From Acidobacteriales bacterium 59-55 (lineage in GTDB: Bacteria; Acidobacteriota; Terriglobia; Terriglobales; Acidobacteriaceae), in NCBI GenBank assembly GCA_001897435.1, contig MKSV01000011.1:146270-210269 (forward strand): a stretch of 64,000 nt of DNA. The letters are read 5' to 3'. The notes under the pieces are model-generated. The model was given only the letters and a program-made list of their open reading frames with translations. It was not told the DNA's origin and did not search any database. Shown here in pieces: positions 55,124-63,932 of this stretch; the stretch's first letter is position 1; every line of letters begins with the position of its first letter. The translations under genes and the position numbers were made by a program.

Positions 55124-55582
55124 TCACGCTGCCATGCGCTGAGGAACCGCGAGGCTTCTGGCCGCTCCATAGGCGAGGGCGTCGGCCCGGCTTTGCCACG
55201 GATGCCCGTTGTGCCCCCGTAGCCATTTCCATCGAACGCGGAGCTCGAGGTTCAACTGGAGAAGCTGCAGCCATAGGTCCCGGTGCTGGAGTGCCGCACC
55301 GCGCCGGTTCCGCCATCCCTGACTCTGCCAGCGGAAGACGAAGCCGCGCATCCCGTGGATCAGGAGCTCGGAGTCCGAGTACAGCTCGATCCGCGATCCC
55401 GTTGGTATCGAGCGAAGGGCCTCAACAGCCGCGAGAAGTTCCATCTCCGAGATGTTGGTCCATGGGTAGGCCCCGGACATCTCCCGCCGTTTCTTGCCCT
55501 CGATGACAACGGCACCCCAGCCACCAGGACCGGGATTGCCGATGGCCGAGCCATCCGTAAAAATGCGAATGATTCTTTCCAT
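55124..55582 (-). CDS. rnhA: Ribonuclease HI
   Basis: 152 residues from the ATG preceded by AAGG. Catalytic carboxylates are visible: Asp in FTDGSAIGNPGPGGWG, Glu in SEMELLAAVEAL, Asp in YSDSELLIHG, and Asp in SRADALAY after the WLRGHNGHPWQ loop. It cleaves RNA in RNA-DNA hybrids. Relative to classic RNase HI the usual Asn before the last acidic motif (NExAD) is replaced (QSRAD). Part of the MoxR/VWA cassette rather than near dnaQ, so likely an element-borne copy. The long open frame further upstream is a shadow of the VWA gene. Confidence 0.92.
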   Translation of the reverse strand: MERIIRIFTDGSAIGNPGPGGWGAVVIEGKKRREMSGAYPWTNISEMELLAAVEALRSIPTGSRIELYSDSELLIHGMRGFVFRWQSQGWRNRRGAALQHRDLWLQLLQLNLELRVRWKWLRGHNGHPWQSRADALAYGAARSLAVPQRMAA

Positions 55583-55613
55583 GCTGACCTTCTTTCTCGA
55601 ATCGACCGGGGAA

Positions 55614-56834
55614 TCAGGCCGCCTGCATAGGAACGACCTGACCGAACGGTGCTCTGCGGCCTCCAGTCGAGGCCCATAGAACCGGGTAGGCAGGTTCGGA
55701 GTCTGGGAATGACCCGTAGAGATCGGTGAGGAAGACGAGAGTCTGGGGCTGCACGCCGTGCTCGTCCAGCCACTCGAAGCAAGGCCCAAACTCGGTGCCT
55801 CCGCCGCCCACGGGGTTGAGCGAAACTCGCTCTCCGGCTTCGAAGGTCTCGACCTTCTGAACCACCGCGTCGAAGTAGAGGACATAGACGCGTTGCGGCC
55901 GCTGGCCTTCGAGGATCGAACGAACCTCGGCCTCGAAGAAGCGCAACTGCCGCGCGTTCACAGAGCCGGAACAATCGACGGCGATCGCAACCTCGCCTAC
56001 CCCTTCCCGCACCACTCCGGGCAGGTAGAGACCGGCCCAGATGTGGCGCCGGTTGGGACGCATCCAGCTATAGTCCGCGGGTGTGGTTTCGGACCAGGCC
56101 CGGCGCAGCAGCTCCCGCCAGTCGACGGCCTCCTCGGCCGCTCCGTCGAGTGTGCGCTCGATGCCACCCGGAACTTTGCCAGCCTGCTTGGCAAGCGTGA
56201 CCGCCTGGTTGACAGCGATGCTCCACTCCCTTGCCTGCTCCTCGACCGTCGGGATTTCCTCGTCGGCCGTGGGTGCATCCAGCACCTGTCCGATCCCGCC
56301 TTCTGTAACCGGGGCTGAGGGTTCGCCGGAGTCACCTGGAGATGCGTGAGGAGAAGCGGTTGCTTCTCCTGCGGTTTCCTGCGTGTCGTCTGTATCGCCT
56401 GGCTCCTGCTCCTGCTCCTGCTCTTGCTCGGTCTGGAGCTGGTTGTAAATCTGTTCGGCGCTCATCTCGCGGAAACGGTCGTCTACGAGAACTCCCTCCG
56501 GCAGATGAAGACCGGCGTCCAACAGGATAGGGTTGATGGCGTAATCGCAGGCCTCGTTCCACCGCTTCGGGTCGCGGCCGGAACGGCGCAGATGATGCTG
56601 TAGTCCCGGATGGAGTACCTCGTGCGCCAGGACGCCGCAAAGGGTCGCGGCATTGAGTGTGTCCACGAAGTCGGGATTGTAGAAGAGAGAGACCCCGTCA
56701 GTGGCCATGGTCTTGATCGACCGGCTCTCCCGTCCCTGCAACCGGAACAGAAGAGAGCCGAAGAAGGGATGGTCGAGCAACAGGGTGGTCCGCGCCTTCT
56801 GGAGACGTCGTTCGATGGTTGTCAGCACCTTCAT
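55614..56834 (-). CDS. DUF2201 metallopeptidase-like protein with C-terminal VWA-like domain
   Basis: 406 residues. The N-terminal domain (about 1-125) has a zincin-type motif LAHEVLHPGLQHHLRR. A low-complexity linker (about 135-190) is rich in Glu/Gln, with an EQEQEQEQE run coded by a CTCCTG-type hexamer repeat near 56402-56430. The C-terminal VWA-like domain holds MIDAS residues AVDCSGSVN, GGGGTEFGP and LTDLYGSFP. Such proteins pair with MoxR ATPases as metal-dependent chaperone or remodelling systems. It overlaps the upstream gene by four bases. Confidence 0.88.
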   Translation of the reverse strand: MKVLTTIERRLQKARTTLLLDHPFFGSLLFRLQGRESRSIKTMATDGVSLFYNPDFVDTLNAATLCGVLAHEVLHPGLQHHLRRSGRDPKRWNEACDYAINPILLDAGLHLPEGVLVDDRFREMSAEQIYNQLQTEQEQEQEQEPGDTDDTQETAGEATASPHASPGDSGEPSAPVTEGGIGQVLDAPTADEEIPTVEEQAREWSIAVNQAVTLAKQAGKVPGGIERTLDGAAEEAVDWRELLRRAWSETTPADYSWMRPNRRHIWAGLYLPGVVREGVGEVAIAVDCSGSVNARQLRFFEAEVRSILEGQRPQRVYVLYFDAVVQKVETFEAGERVSLNPVGGGGTEFGPCFEWLDEHGVQPQTLVFLTDLYGSFPDSEPAYPVLWASTGGRRAPFGQVVPMQAA

Positions 56835-57760
56835 GCCGCAGCTCCCATGTAGGCCGACATATGGTCGAGGATGTTTTCCACGCTCGGTGTCGGCTCGGGC
56901 TGAGGCGCTTCGCGATCCTGCAAGAGACCGTCCATCTGCGCCACGATGTTAGCCGCGTCAGCCGCGGTCGTGACGCGCAGAAGGTCATGCTTCTTGAGGT
57001 CCTGCGCCGAGTAATTGCAGAGCCTCTGCTTCACCTGTTCTGCAAACCGATTCAGGTCCTCGTCGCCCTGAACATTGAGACGCGGAAGAATCTCCACCAG
57101 GTCGAAGACGTTAGTCACCAGCGACCCATGGAAGCGGGACTCCGGTTCGTTCAGCCGGTCCACCATGCGGGAGACCACCTCGCGCAACCGCTTCCACAGG
57201 TCCTCTGTCCCGCGAGCCAGCGACAGACGTACATTCGCATCGATCTCGCGGGAGACACGAGCCTGCTCCTCGGCCGACATCTGCACTCGGAAGTCCGCGC
57301 CCGACGGTATCGGCAGAATCTCGAGCTTCACGCCGAACTTCGTCCGCAGCTTCTCGACAGACGGATAGTCTTCTTCGCGGAACAGCCCGTTCAACTCCGG
57401 ACGCACCTGATCGATGTATTGAGGATAGACCGCAAGAAAGCTGTCCACTCCTTGCTCGAAGCCCGCCTCGAACTCCCGCATCCGCTCCATCAGGTCGAAG
57501 TAGAAGTTCGACGGCAACAAGCGAAAGCCCTCATCGGACCAAGGAAGAGTGATCTTGTAAAAGTGCTGCCGAATCTGGCCTGCCAGCGTGCGCAGTTCGT
57601 CCAACTTGTCTGCACCGCGCAGGAGCTGCTTGTTGTAGCGTCCGGCGCTCTGATGGGCTCCGTGCTGATCGGCGACATCTCGGCTGACCTTACGATCGTG
57701 TTTGACGGCCGTCCAGATGCTGATGTGGACAGCCGCCAGCATAGCGCGTTCGGTAATCAT
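56831..57760 (-). CDS. Uncharacterised protein of the MoxR-VWA cassette (possibly DUF3150)
   Basis: 309 residues, largely helical and soluble, with no signal peptide. Notable stretches: HISIWTAVKHDRKVSRDVADQHGAH near the N-terminus, FYKITLPWSDEGFRLLP, and YSAQDLKKHDLLRVTTAADAANIVAQM near the C-terminus. I associate it with DUF3150 by arrangement between MoxR and VWA genes and by the N-terminal WTAVKHDRKVS pattern, but am not sure. It overlaps both neighbours by four bases (ATGA), which argues for stoichiometric co-expression. Confidence 0.6.
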   Translation of the reverse strand: MITERAMLAAVHISIWTAVKHDRKVSRDVADQHGAHQSAGRYNKQLLRGADKLDELRTLAGQIRQHFYKITLPWSDEGFRLLPSNFYFDLMERMREFEAGFEQGVDSFLAVYPQYIDQVRPELNGLFREEDYPSVEKLRTKFGVKLEILPIPSGADFRVQMSAEEQARVSREIDANVRLSLARGTEDLWKRLREVVSRMVDRLNEPESRFHGSLVTNVFDLVEILPRLNVQGDEDLNRFAEQVKQRLCNYSAQDLKKHDLLRVTTAADAANIVAQMDGLLQDREAPQPEPTPSVENILDHMSAYMGAAA

Positions 57761-58767
57761 TGCAGTACCTCCCGGTATTCCACGCCAAACCGGATGAACT
57801 CCGGCGTATGGGTGATGGCGACCTCTCGTGCGGCCGCGTCGCGAACGGCCATGACTCGCATCTCGGTCGGCATGCGGTCGAGATAGGTAAGTCCTCTGCC
57901 GATGGAGTTGTCCGTCATGACACGGCCGAGCGCCGTGGCAACGGCAATCTGTGCCGAGGTCTCCGTGGGGACTGGGGCCGACGCAGGATTAAGAAGGATC
58001 TCGTCGATGGATGGCAACTGACGGAACTGCCGGAGGAACCCTATAAGTTCCGAAGCAGCTCCTTCGCCTACCGTCCCATCAAGGAGCTGCGCCTCGAATT
58101 CGCTGGTACCCGAAAGCAGGACCGCGTTCCGACGTTTGGCGACACCGCACAGGACATTCGAGGCCATCTCCCAGGATCGCGGAGTAGGCCACGCGTTGGC
58201 GTCGGCGGTTGTATCAGCCGCGTGCAACAGCTCCGGCTTGAACCGCAGAAAGGCAATGATCTCGGGACGGATGCGGGCCTTGACTGCCCATGTGCACCAA
58301 TCGTCCAGGTCGGCCTCAAGCTCGAGATGCACGAACCGGTTGCGCAGCGGTCGCGGCATCGCAAAATGGACACCACGTTCCGAGGCCGGATTGCCGGCGG
58401 CTATGACGACCCATCCATCCGGTAGCACGTACTCGCCAAGCCTGCGATCGAGAACGAGTTGATAGCACCCCGCCTGGGTCATCTGCGGAGCGGAGGTCAG
58501 TTCGTCGAGAAAGAGGATGCCCTTCCCCGTGGTGGGAAGAAACTTCGGCGGCACCCATTCGGTTTGGTCCGAGGCAATACGGGGCAGACCACGAAGGTCG
58601 ACAGGGTCGAGTTGCACGGCTCGCACATCGAGAAAGTTGTAGTCGAGATCGGCGGCAACCTGTCCCACGATTTGAGATTTGCCGACGCCGCATGGCCCCC
58701 AGATATGCAGGGGCACACGCTCGCCAATGAGCGCGTGAAGCGCTTCATAGAGCTTGGAAGGTTTCAT
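57757..58767 (-). CDS. MoxR-type AAA+ ATPase
   Basis: 336 residues. Walker A GPCGVGKSQ near residue 27, Walker B GILFLDEL near 88, sensor 1 VVIAAGNPASERGV, and an arginine-finger-like MPRPLRNRFVHLEL. The set AAA+ ATPase / uncharacterised / VWA protein is a recurring MoxR-type trio. First gene of a run continuing through VWA, RNase HI, Gp157 and the helicase on the same strand; whether all form one transcript is not certain. Confidence 0.9.
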   Translation of the reverse strand: MKPSKLYEALHALIGERVPLHIWGPCGVGKSQIVGQVAADLDYNFLDVRAVQLDPVDLRGLPRIASDQTEWVPPKFLPTTGKGILFLDELTSAPQMTQAGCYQLVLDRRLGEYVLPDGWVVIAAGNPASERGVHFAMPRPLRNRFVHLELEADLDDWCTWAVKARIRPEIIAFLRFKPELLHAADTTADANAWPTPRSWEMASNVLCGVAKRRNAVLLSGTSEFEAQLLDGTVGEGAASELIGFLRQFRQLPSIDEILLNPASAPVPTETSAQIAVATALGRVMTDNSIGRGLTYLDRMPTEMRVMAVRDAAAREVAITHTPEFIRFGVEYREVLQ

Positions 58768-58859
58768 GGATTTTCCTTGTGACGGGAAGATAATTGTTCA
58801 CCGGGCCTGCGGAAGGCGTCGACCCGGGGTAAAACCTCTTTCTTGCGGATAAACTGGTT

Positions 58860-59912
58860 GTGGATGGAACAGCAGCTTTGACCGATATTTTGGCTTCACC
58901 ACAAGAATACGAACAGCTCCTTGGGGCTCTCAAAGAGCGAATCCGCACAGCTCAACTCGATGCGCTGCGCGTCGTCAATCAGGGGCTGATCACTCTCTAC
59001 ATGGACATCGGTCGGATGATCGTTGAGCGGCAGCAGGGAGATACCTGGGGCAAGTCGGTGGTGGCCAATCTTGCCCGAGACCTTCGGGTGGAGTTTCCGG
59101 GAGCCAATGGCTTCTCTGCCGCTAATCTATGGCGAATGAAGATCTTTTTTGAGGCCTATGGGGAAAGTGAAAAACTCGCACAGCTTGTGCGAGAAATAGG
59201 CTGGTCGCACAACATCACGATTCTTGAGAAATGCAAGAGCGATGGGGAGCGGGAGTTCTACATTCGTAGTTGCAGAAAATTTGGGTGGACCCGCAATGTC
59301 CTCGTTCATCAAATCGACAACCGGGTCTTCGAACGAACGCTGAACAGCCAGAACAACTTCGACACAGCGCTGTCGGACGCTGTGAAAGTCCAGGCCAAAT
59401 TGGCGGTAAAGGACGAATACACCTTTGCCTTCCTCGATCTCGAGGAGCAACACAGCGAAAGAGAACTTGAGCGCGCCCTCACCGGCCGCATCGAGGCCTT
59501 CCTTCGAGAGATGGGGGATATGTTCACCTTCGTTGGCAGCCAATACCGGGTTCAGGTCGGTGATCGCGAGTTCTTTATCGATCTGCTGCTCTTTCACCGA
59601 CGGCTCCGATCCCTGGTGGCTCTTGAATTGAAGATCGGAGAGTTCGAACCGGAATTTGTTGGGAAGATGCAGTTCTACCTCTCGGTCCTCGATGAAACCG
59701 TCCGATTGACTGACGAACAGCCTTCAATCGGGATCATTCTCTGCAAATCCAAAAACCGGCTGGTAGTGGAATATGCCTTGAAACAGGCCTCGGCACCGAT
59801 TGGGGTGTCGGCCTATTCTGTAACTCCGGATGTGCCCGGCAACCTTCGAGGTCAACTCCCGAGTCCAGACCAGGTTGCGTTGCTGTTGGCCGGATTCGAG
59901 GACGAGCCGTAG
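58860..59912 (+). CDS. yhcG: YhcG-like PD-(D/E)xK nuclease family protein (DUF1016)
   Basis: 350 residues. The N-terminal DUF1016 domain (about 15-165) carries INxGLI-like VNQGLITLYMDIGRMIVERQ and LREIGWSHN-type text QLVREIGWSHNITILEKC; the C-terminal nuclease domain (about 190-340) has FFIDLLLFHRRLRSLVALELKIG with the PD-ExK-type acidic and lysine residues. Function is uncertain; members are often found in mobile or restriction neighbourhoods. The start is a GTG without clear ribosome site; a TTG five codons later is possible. Divergent from the MoxR cassette and followed by a terminator-like hairpin. Confidence 0.88.
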   Translation: MDGTAALTDILASPQEYEQLLGALKERIRTAQLDALRVVNQGLITLYMDIGRMIVERQQGDTWGKSVVANLARDLRVEFPGANGFSAANLWRMKIFFEAYGESEKLAQLVREIGWSHNITILEKCKSDGEREFYIRSCRKFGWTRNVLVHQIDNRVFERTLNSQNNFDTALSDAVKVQAKLAVKDEYTFAFLDLEEQHSERELERALTGRIEAFLREMGDMFTFVGSQYRVQVGDREFFIDLLLFHRRLRSLVALELKIGEFEPEFVGKMQFYLSVLDETVRLTDEQPSIGIILCKSKNRLVVEYALKQASAPIGVSAYSVTPDVPGNLRGQLPSPDQVALLLAGFEDEP

Positions 59913-59944
59913 TACTCACAAGCCATTAGCGATGAATGACTTAC

Positions 59945-59971
59945 AAAACTCGCACACGCTGTGCGAGTTTT
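59945..59971 (+). terminator. Hairpin after yhcG: AAAACTCGCACA arms
   Basis: Perfect 12-base arms AAAACTCGCACA and TGTGCGAGTTTT around CGC, ending in a T run. Its stem recurs inside the yhcG coding sequence at 59171-59193. Confidence 0.65.
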
Positions 59972-60039
59972 ACAGGGGAACAAATTGAGGCAGTGGGGAG
60001 GGGGTTTTCGATCCTCGCTCGAGATAGAAGCGACCCTAT

Positions 60040-60246
60040 TCAGGCAAGACGCCCGTAATCCCGGACGCTCTTGATATTTCCCTGATTGGCCTTGAGATAT
60101 CGAGATCGAAATGAAACCCGGGGAACCGGCTCAAGATAAAGGAATGTCCCATCGGTGAACCGGACTTCGACTGCCTGCTGCCCAGTCGCGTGGCCCGAGT
60201 AACGAATATAGTCCACGACCTTGCCGGAAGCCTCCGTGAAACGCAC
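60040..60246 (-). CDS. Small hypothetical protein
   Basis: 68 residues from a GTG: text such as VVDYIRYSGHATGQQAVEVRFTDGTFLYLEP is a plausible small beta-rich fold. No family recognised and no ribosome site; another open frame overlaps the same bases. It may be a fragment. Confidence 0.35.
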   Translation of the reverse strand: MRFTEASGKVVDYIRYSGHATGQQAVEVRFTDGTFLYLEPVPRVSFRSRYLKANQGNIKSVRDYGRLA

Positions 60247-60383
60247 GCTACGATCCGGTCCAGGATCTGAGGAGCATCCCAGCTGCAGGCCCCGGCCGAT
60301 TTATATGGAAATGACTTCACTATAGCCGCAGCCGGGAAGGAAATGACGGAGGGACAACCGGCATTCTCCGTGAGTTATCGCGA

Positions 60384-60864
60384 TTGAAAGGCATATCTCG
60401 GATCGTACTGTCCCAAGACGGAAAGCAGATTTACCGGTTCATCGGCCTCTTCGATAACGACGCCGCTGGACGCAATGCTGCGCGCACCTCAAACGCATTG
60501 AACACTGATATTTTCGAGTACCGGGACGTTTATAGGCTTCGCCCGATCATGCCCAAGACCATAAATTACGACATCAAGGCAATGAAGAGCCTTTTTGAGT
60601 CTGAGAATCTTCAATATGAGAAGTTGGACTGGGAGTGCGAGGATCTTCTCCCTTCCTCGTTTTGTAGAGGCTTTCGTATCAGAGCAGCCAAGCGCTCTCC
60701 GAGCCCGCATAAAGGCGTCTGGGCTTGAACACCGCGAATGGAGTGTAGACGGCAAAGCAAGACTCCATAGATACGTGTCGCAGTATGCCGTGCACGAGGA
60801 CCTTGCCTCCGTCATTGACGTCATCCGTTGCCTACGTTCCCTGCTGGGGCTCCCGGTACTCTGA
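60384..60864 (+). pseudogene. TOPRIM-like or nuclease-type gene relic with frameshift
   Basis: First frame (to about 60660) contains FIGLFDNDAAGRNA, a TOPRIM-like acidic motif, and ends EDLLPSSF; a second frame continues VEAFVSEQPSALRARIKASG and ends LRSLLGLPVL at 60864. The two halves make one plausible C-terminal region joined by an indel near 60655-60665. Upstream bases to about 60320 stay open in the first frame. The N-terminal part is missing. Family is a guess (OLD-like or primase-like). Confidence 0.45.
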
Positions 60865-61106
60865 CGTGATTACGGGCGGGGGGCAGGAGGAGGGCCATGA
60901 CACTGCGCCCGAAAATTTATCTCCGGAAGACGGCAAGTGGCCGCCGACCCAGCCGGTTTGTTCTAGATTGACGACTTCAGGGCAATGCACTCATCGAGGA
61001 GCCGTCGGTTCGTGTTCCGAGCGGTTCGTCGGCAATCCGGAAGTTATACGAGGCAACTCGCTTAGCGATTGGTGATGGTAAATCGGCATAGAAGAGTTTC
61101 GGCTGG

Positions 61107-61337
61107 TTATTGAGAGTTTGGTGGACAGTCCCACGGAACGCAGAGTCCAGGCTCATTGTTGCGGACACTGCCGACGAGCGGGTCTACCGGGTGCGCTTCG
61201 ATCTCGGCAGCCTCGTATGGTCTTAGCAAGTCAATCGGAGGGCGGTCAGGGCCTGCTCGATCCAACCATCGGGCGTAATCGGAGGGCTTCAAGATCACTG
61301 GCATTCGGTCGTGGACGGCTGTTATGTGGAATTGAAG
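61107..61337 (-). pseudogene. C-terminal fragment of an SRAP (YedK/HMCES-like) protein
   Basis: Reading FHITAVHDRMPVIL then KPSDYARWLDRA, DLLRPYEAAEIEAHPVDPLVGSVRNNEPGLC: this is the C-terminal block of SOS-response-associated peptidases, including the conserved His before RMPVIL. The N-terminal Cys and most of the fold are missing, so no abasic-site crosslinking can occur. Confidence 0.65.
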
Positions 61338-61508
61338 ATTTCGATCAAGAACTCCAAAGGGAAAGGCCGTGCCGCACCCTTTTCAGAATGCTAAGTGCCA
61401 GGGTCTGTTGACACCAATGCTCTCCGTTTCAGGATAGCTCTTGTTAGAGCAAGCATGGTCTTGCCGTGGCTGACAAAGAGCCTCTCTGTCTTTAATAATC
61501 TAGGGAGC

Positions 61509-62553
61509 CTAGTGAAATGCCCAACCGACGGACAATACGCCGCCGACATTATTTGATGGCGTTCCCGCCTGTGGCTGATTGTCGAAGTAGTCATAGACGC
61601 TGAATCGAAGGTAAGGCCCTTGAGTCAATTTATAGTAAATGCTCTGGTTGAGTGTCATGCGCAAACGTCCGGCATTGGTCAGCCCAGGATATATCCAGGC
61701 TGATGTGGCAAAGTGGAGTGCGCTGAAACGGTAGAATTCAGCTTCCACCGCAACGACACCATCGATTGAGTGCTGCGTTCCCGCAGAGGCCTGTTGATTG
61801 ATCTGATCGGTGTAAGCAAATCCAGCGACTCCATCCACGTTGGCATGACGCCCCATCATCAGGTACCTCGCCGCTCCCGCTCCTATAGTCGAGCGCAGCG
61901 CAATATCCTGCTTACTGCTCGAAAGAAAGTTTGCCATCGTACCCACATACGTCTTCGATTGCTTTTACCTGGTTGTACAACGAACTTTGGACGAGCATCT
62001 CGTTTGTGTTTTTTGCGTTGACCTGCGTTGCAAACTGATCGCTGGTGTTGATCTTTGCAACTCTGGTCGCGGTGATGTACGTGAGGCTTCCCTGAATCGT
62101 CGCGGCCTGCTGCGAAGTCGACCCGGTGAAGCTAAGACCAGCATCGATATTGCCGTGGAGATTCGTCCAAAGTGTTGAACCGAGTGGCTCGATCGCAGAG
62201 ATCGCCGACAGCGGAATTTTCCTCTCAGATAGTCCTTCTCCCACAGAGAGACTTGCTTCTCTGCTGCCGTGAAGAGCGCCCTGAAGCCGAGCCCCCGAGG
62301 GCGCTCGCACAGCAAATGTCTGCGTGCTGTCGATCCTGTCAATCTCGCTCCAGTCAATCACTACCGCGTCCCTCGCGTAAGTTGGCTGAATTGTCAGATT
62401 TCCATCCTGCAACGAACGAATCTCTCCCGTGATCCTGTCTCCATTGTGAAGAAGGACGACGTCGTTCGAGCGCCTTGCCTGGGCGAACGCAGGCACAACG
62501 AAGCAGAACAGCAATAAGACTATGTGACTTTTAACGCGCAATGTGGAGGACAA
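61509..62553 (-). pseudogene. DUF481 outer-membrane protein, frameshifted
   Basis: The first frame (62553 to 61912) gives a signal peptide (IVLLLFCFVVPAFAQA), a domain with VVLLHNGDRITGEIRSL, and the start of a beta-barrel, then ends just after YNQVKAIEDV. The second frame (61946 to 61509) carries on as TYVGTMANFLSSSKQDIALRSTIGAGAARYLM and ends VGWAFH with terminal aromatic, typical of an outer-membrane barrel. A one-base change near 61945-61960 would rejoin them. Either a real frameshift or a sequence error. Confidence 0.7.
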
Positions 62554-62594
62554 TTTCAGCAGGATACTTATCTAAAGAAAAATAGGCAATCACC

Positions 62595-62621
62595 ATATAG
62601 AGTCATAGTCGCACTCTATAT
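62595..62621. promoter_or_regulatory. Inverted repeat between divergent genes
   Basis: Perfect nine-base arms ATATAGAGT and ACTCTATAT separated by nine bases, 42 bp before the DUF481 start and 70 bp before the hydrolase ATG. A candidate operator for one or both genes. Confidence 0.5.
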
Positions 62622-62690
62622 CCAATTGGTAACGTGAAGCTTCATTTAGCAAGGTGCTTTGTAAATATCTGCCAAGAGTGGAAGGATGTC

Positions 62691-63932
62691 ATGCAGTTTA
62701 TCCCCGTTCGGCTTCCGTTTATCGCTTCTGCGTTTTTGTTCTGTATGGGGATGCCGATTCAAAGCCCTGCTCAAACAACGCATGCGGCTGCGTTCTATGT
62801 TCCGCCCTCGCCACTCCCCGTCAGAGAACATGGCAAAGTGATCCGGTCTCGTCGCTTGACAGACGCCGCCGCCCTGCCAAGTGCCGCGCGCAATCTGCTT
62901 GTGATGTATCACTCCACCAGCGAAGATGGGAAGGATGTGGCGGTCACCGGTACGATTGCTATTCCCGCCGGAGATCCGCCTCCGGGAGGCTGGCCGGTCA
63001 CAACGTGGACCCACGGAACTACCGGCATCGCTCCGCTCTGCGCGCCATCGCTCGATACTCCGAACGGGCCGGAACATCAGTTTCTAGGCATGCACGAAGT
63101 GGTGATGGACGACTATGTGAAGCGTGGCTACGTCGTCGTCGCTACCGATTACGAAGGACTTGGGCCTCCGGGCCTCCATCCCTTTCTGCAGGGCGCGTCC
63201 GAGGCGCATGGTGCGCTTGACATCATTCGCGCGGCCCGCGAGATAGACCCGCGCATCGGCGCTCGCTACGTCGCCATCGGTCATTCGCAGGGCGGGCAGG
63301 CTGACCTCTTCACTGCGGCGCTCGGACCTGCCTACGTGCCCGAACTGAAGCTTCTGGGCAACGTCGCCCTCGCGCCTGCCTCGCATATCGCGGCTACACT
63401 GCAAGCTATGATGCAGGCATCCACACCCTCCTACGCGCTGGGATATGCAATGTACGTGCTGGAGTCTTTCGCGTCCAACCATCCCGGCATCGAACTGAAT
63501 AAGATCCTGACGAAACAGGCGCTGGACCACCTGCCAGAGACTCTGCATGCCTGCATCACGGCTACGGTCAGCAAGGGATACTGGGCAACGGCTATTCCGA
63601 AGAACCAGTTCCTTCCGGGAGCAGACCTTACATCCGTCCTGAAGGTCGCAGCGGAGAATGAACCGAATGAATTGAAGATCGGTGTTCCGACGCTGGTAGC
63701 GCAAGGTACGGCCGACGATACGGTCATGCCCGCCTGGACGGATAACGTGGTTGGTTCGCTCTGCAAGAGCGGAACGCCACTCGAATACATCGTCCAACAC
63801 GGGGCTACTCACGAGACAGTCTTAACCTCTTCGACCGCCCAGATGAAGGCCTGGGTTGACGCACGGTTTGAAGGAAAAACGACAGAAAGCAATTGCAGTG
63901 CGCTACCATCTGCTGCAGCTCCCGGAAAATAA
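62691..63932 (+). CDS. Secreted lipase-like alpha/beta hydrolase
   Basis: 413 residues with a signal peptide (FIASAFLFCMGMPIQSPAQT). Alpha/beta-hydrolase features: HGTTG oxyanion-hole-like loop, nucleophile elbow GHSQGG, a late acidic loop GTADDTVMP and catalytic-type His in HGATHE. The pattern and size fit the secretory lipase (LIP) family, which hydrolyses esters of fatty acids. An in-frame ATG-like start 19 codons upstream lacks a ribosome site; AAGGA lies five bases before this ATG. Substrate unknown. Confidence 0.88.
   Translation: MQFIPVRLPFIASAFLFCMGMPIQSPAQTTHAAAFYVPPSPLPVREHGKVIRSRRLTDAAALPSAARNLLVMYHSTSEDGKDVAVTGTIAIPAGDPPPGGWPVTTWTHGTTGIAPLCAPSLDTPNGPEHQFLGMHEVVMDDYVKRGYVVVATDYEGLGPPGLHPFLQGASEAHGALDIIRAAREIDPRIGARYVAIGHSQGGQADLFTAALGPAYVPELKLLGNVALAPASHIAATLQAMMQASTPSYALGYAMYVLESFASNHPGIELNKILTKQALDHLPETLHACITATVSKGYWATAIPKNQFLPGADLTSVLKVAAENEPNELKIGVPTLVAQGTADDTVMPAWTDNVVGSLCKSGTPLEYIVQHGATHETVLTSSTAQMKAWVDARFEGKTTESNCSALPSAAAPGK

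Noticed and set aside
56402..56430. Short repeats as a possible CRISPR or mobile-element end
   Set aside because: They are in-frame coding hexamers within the VWA protein linker, with no spacers.
56819..57886. A 355-residue plus-strand open frame antisense to the DUF3150-like gene
   Set aside because: The minus-strand gene overlaps its neighbours in proper ATGA fashion and has normal composition; the plus frame does not.
60977..61168. Minus-strand 63-residue frame near the SRAP relic
   Set aside because: Overlaps the end of the SRAP fragment in another frame, without ribosome site or known family.
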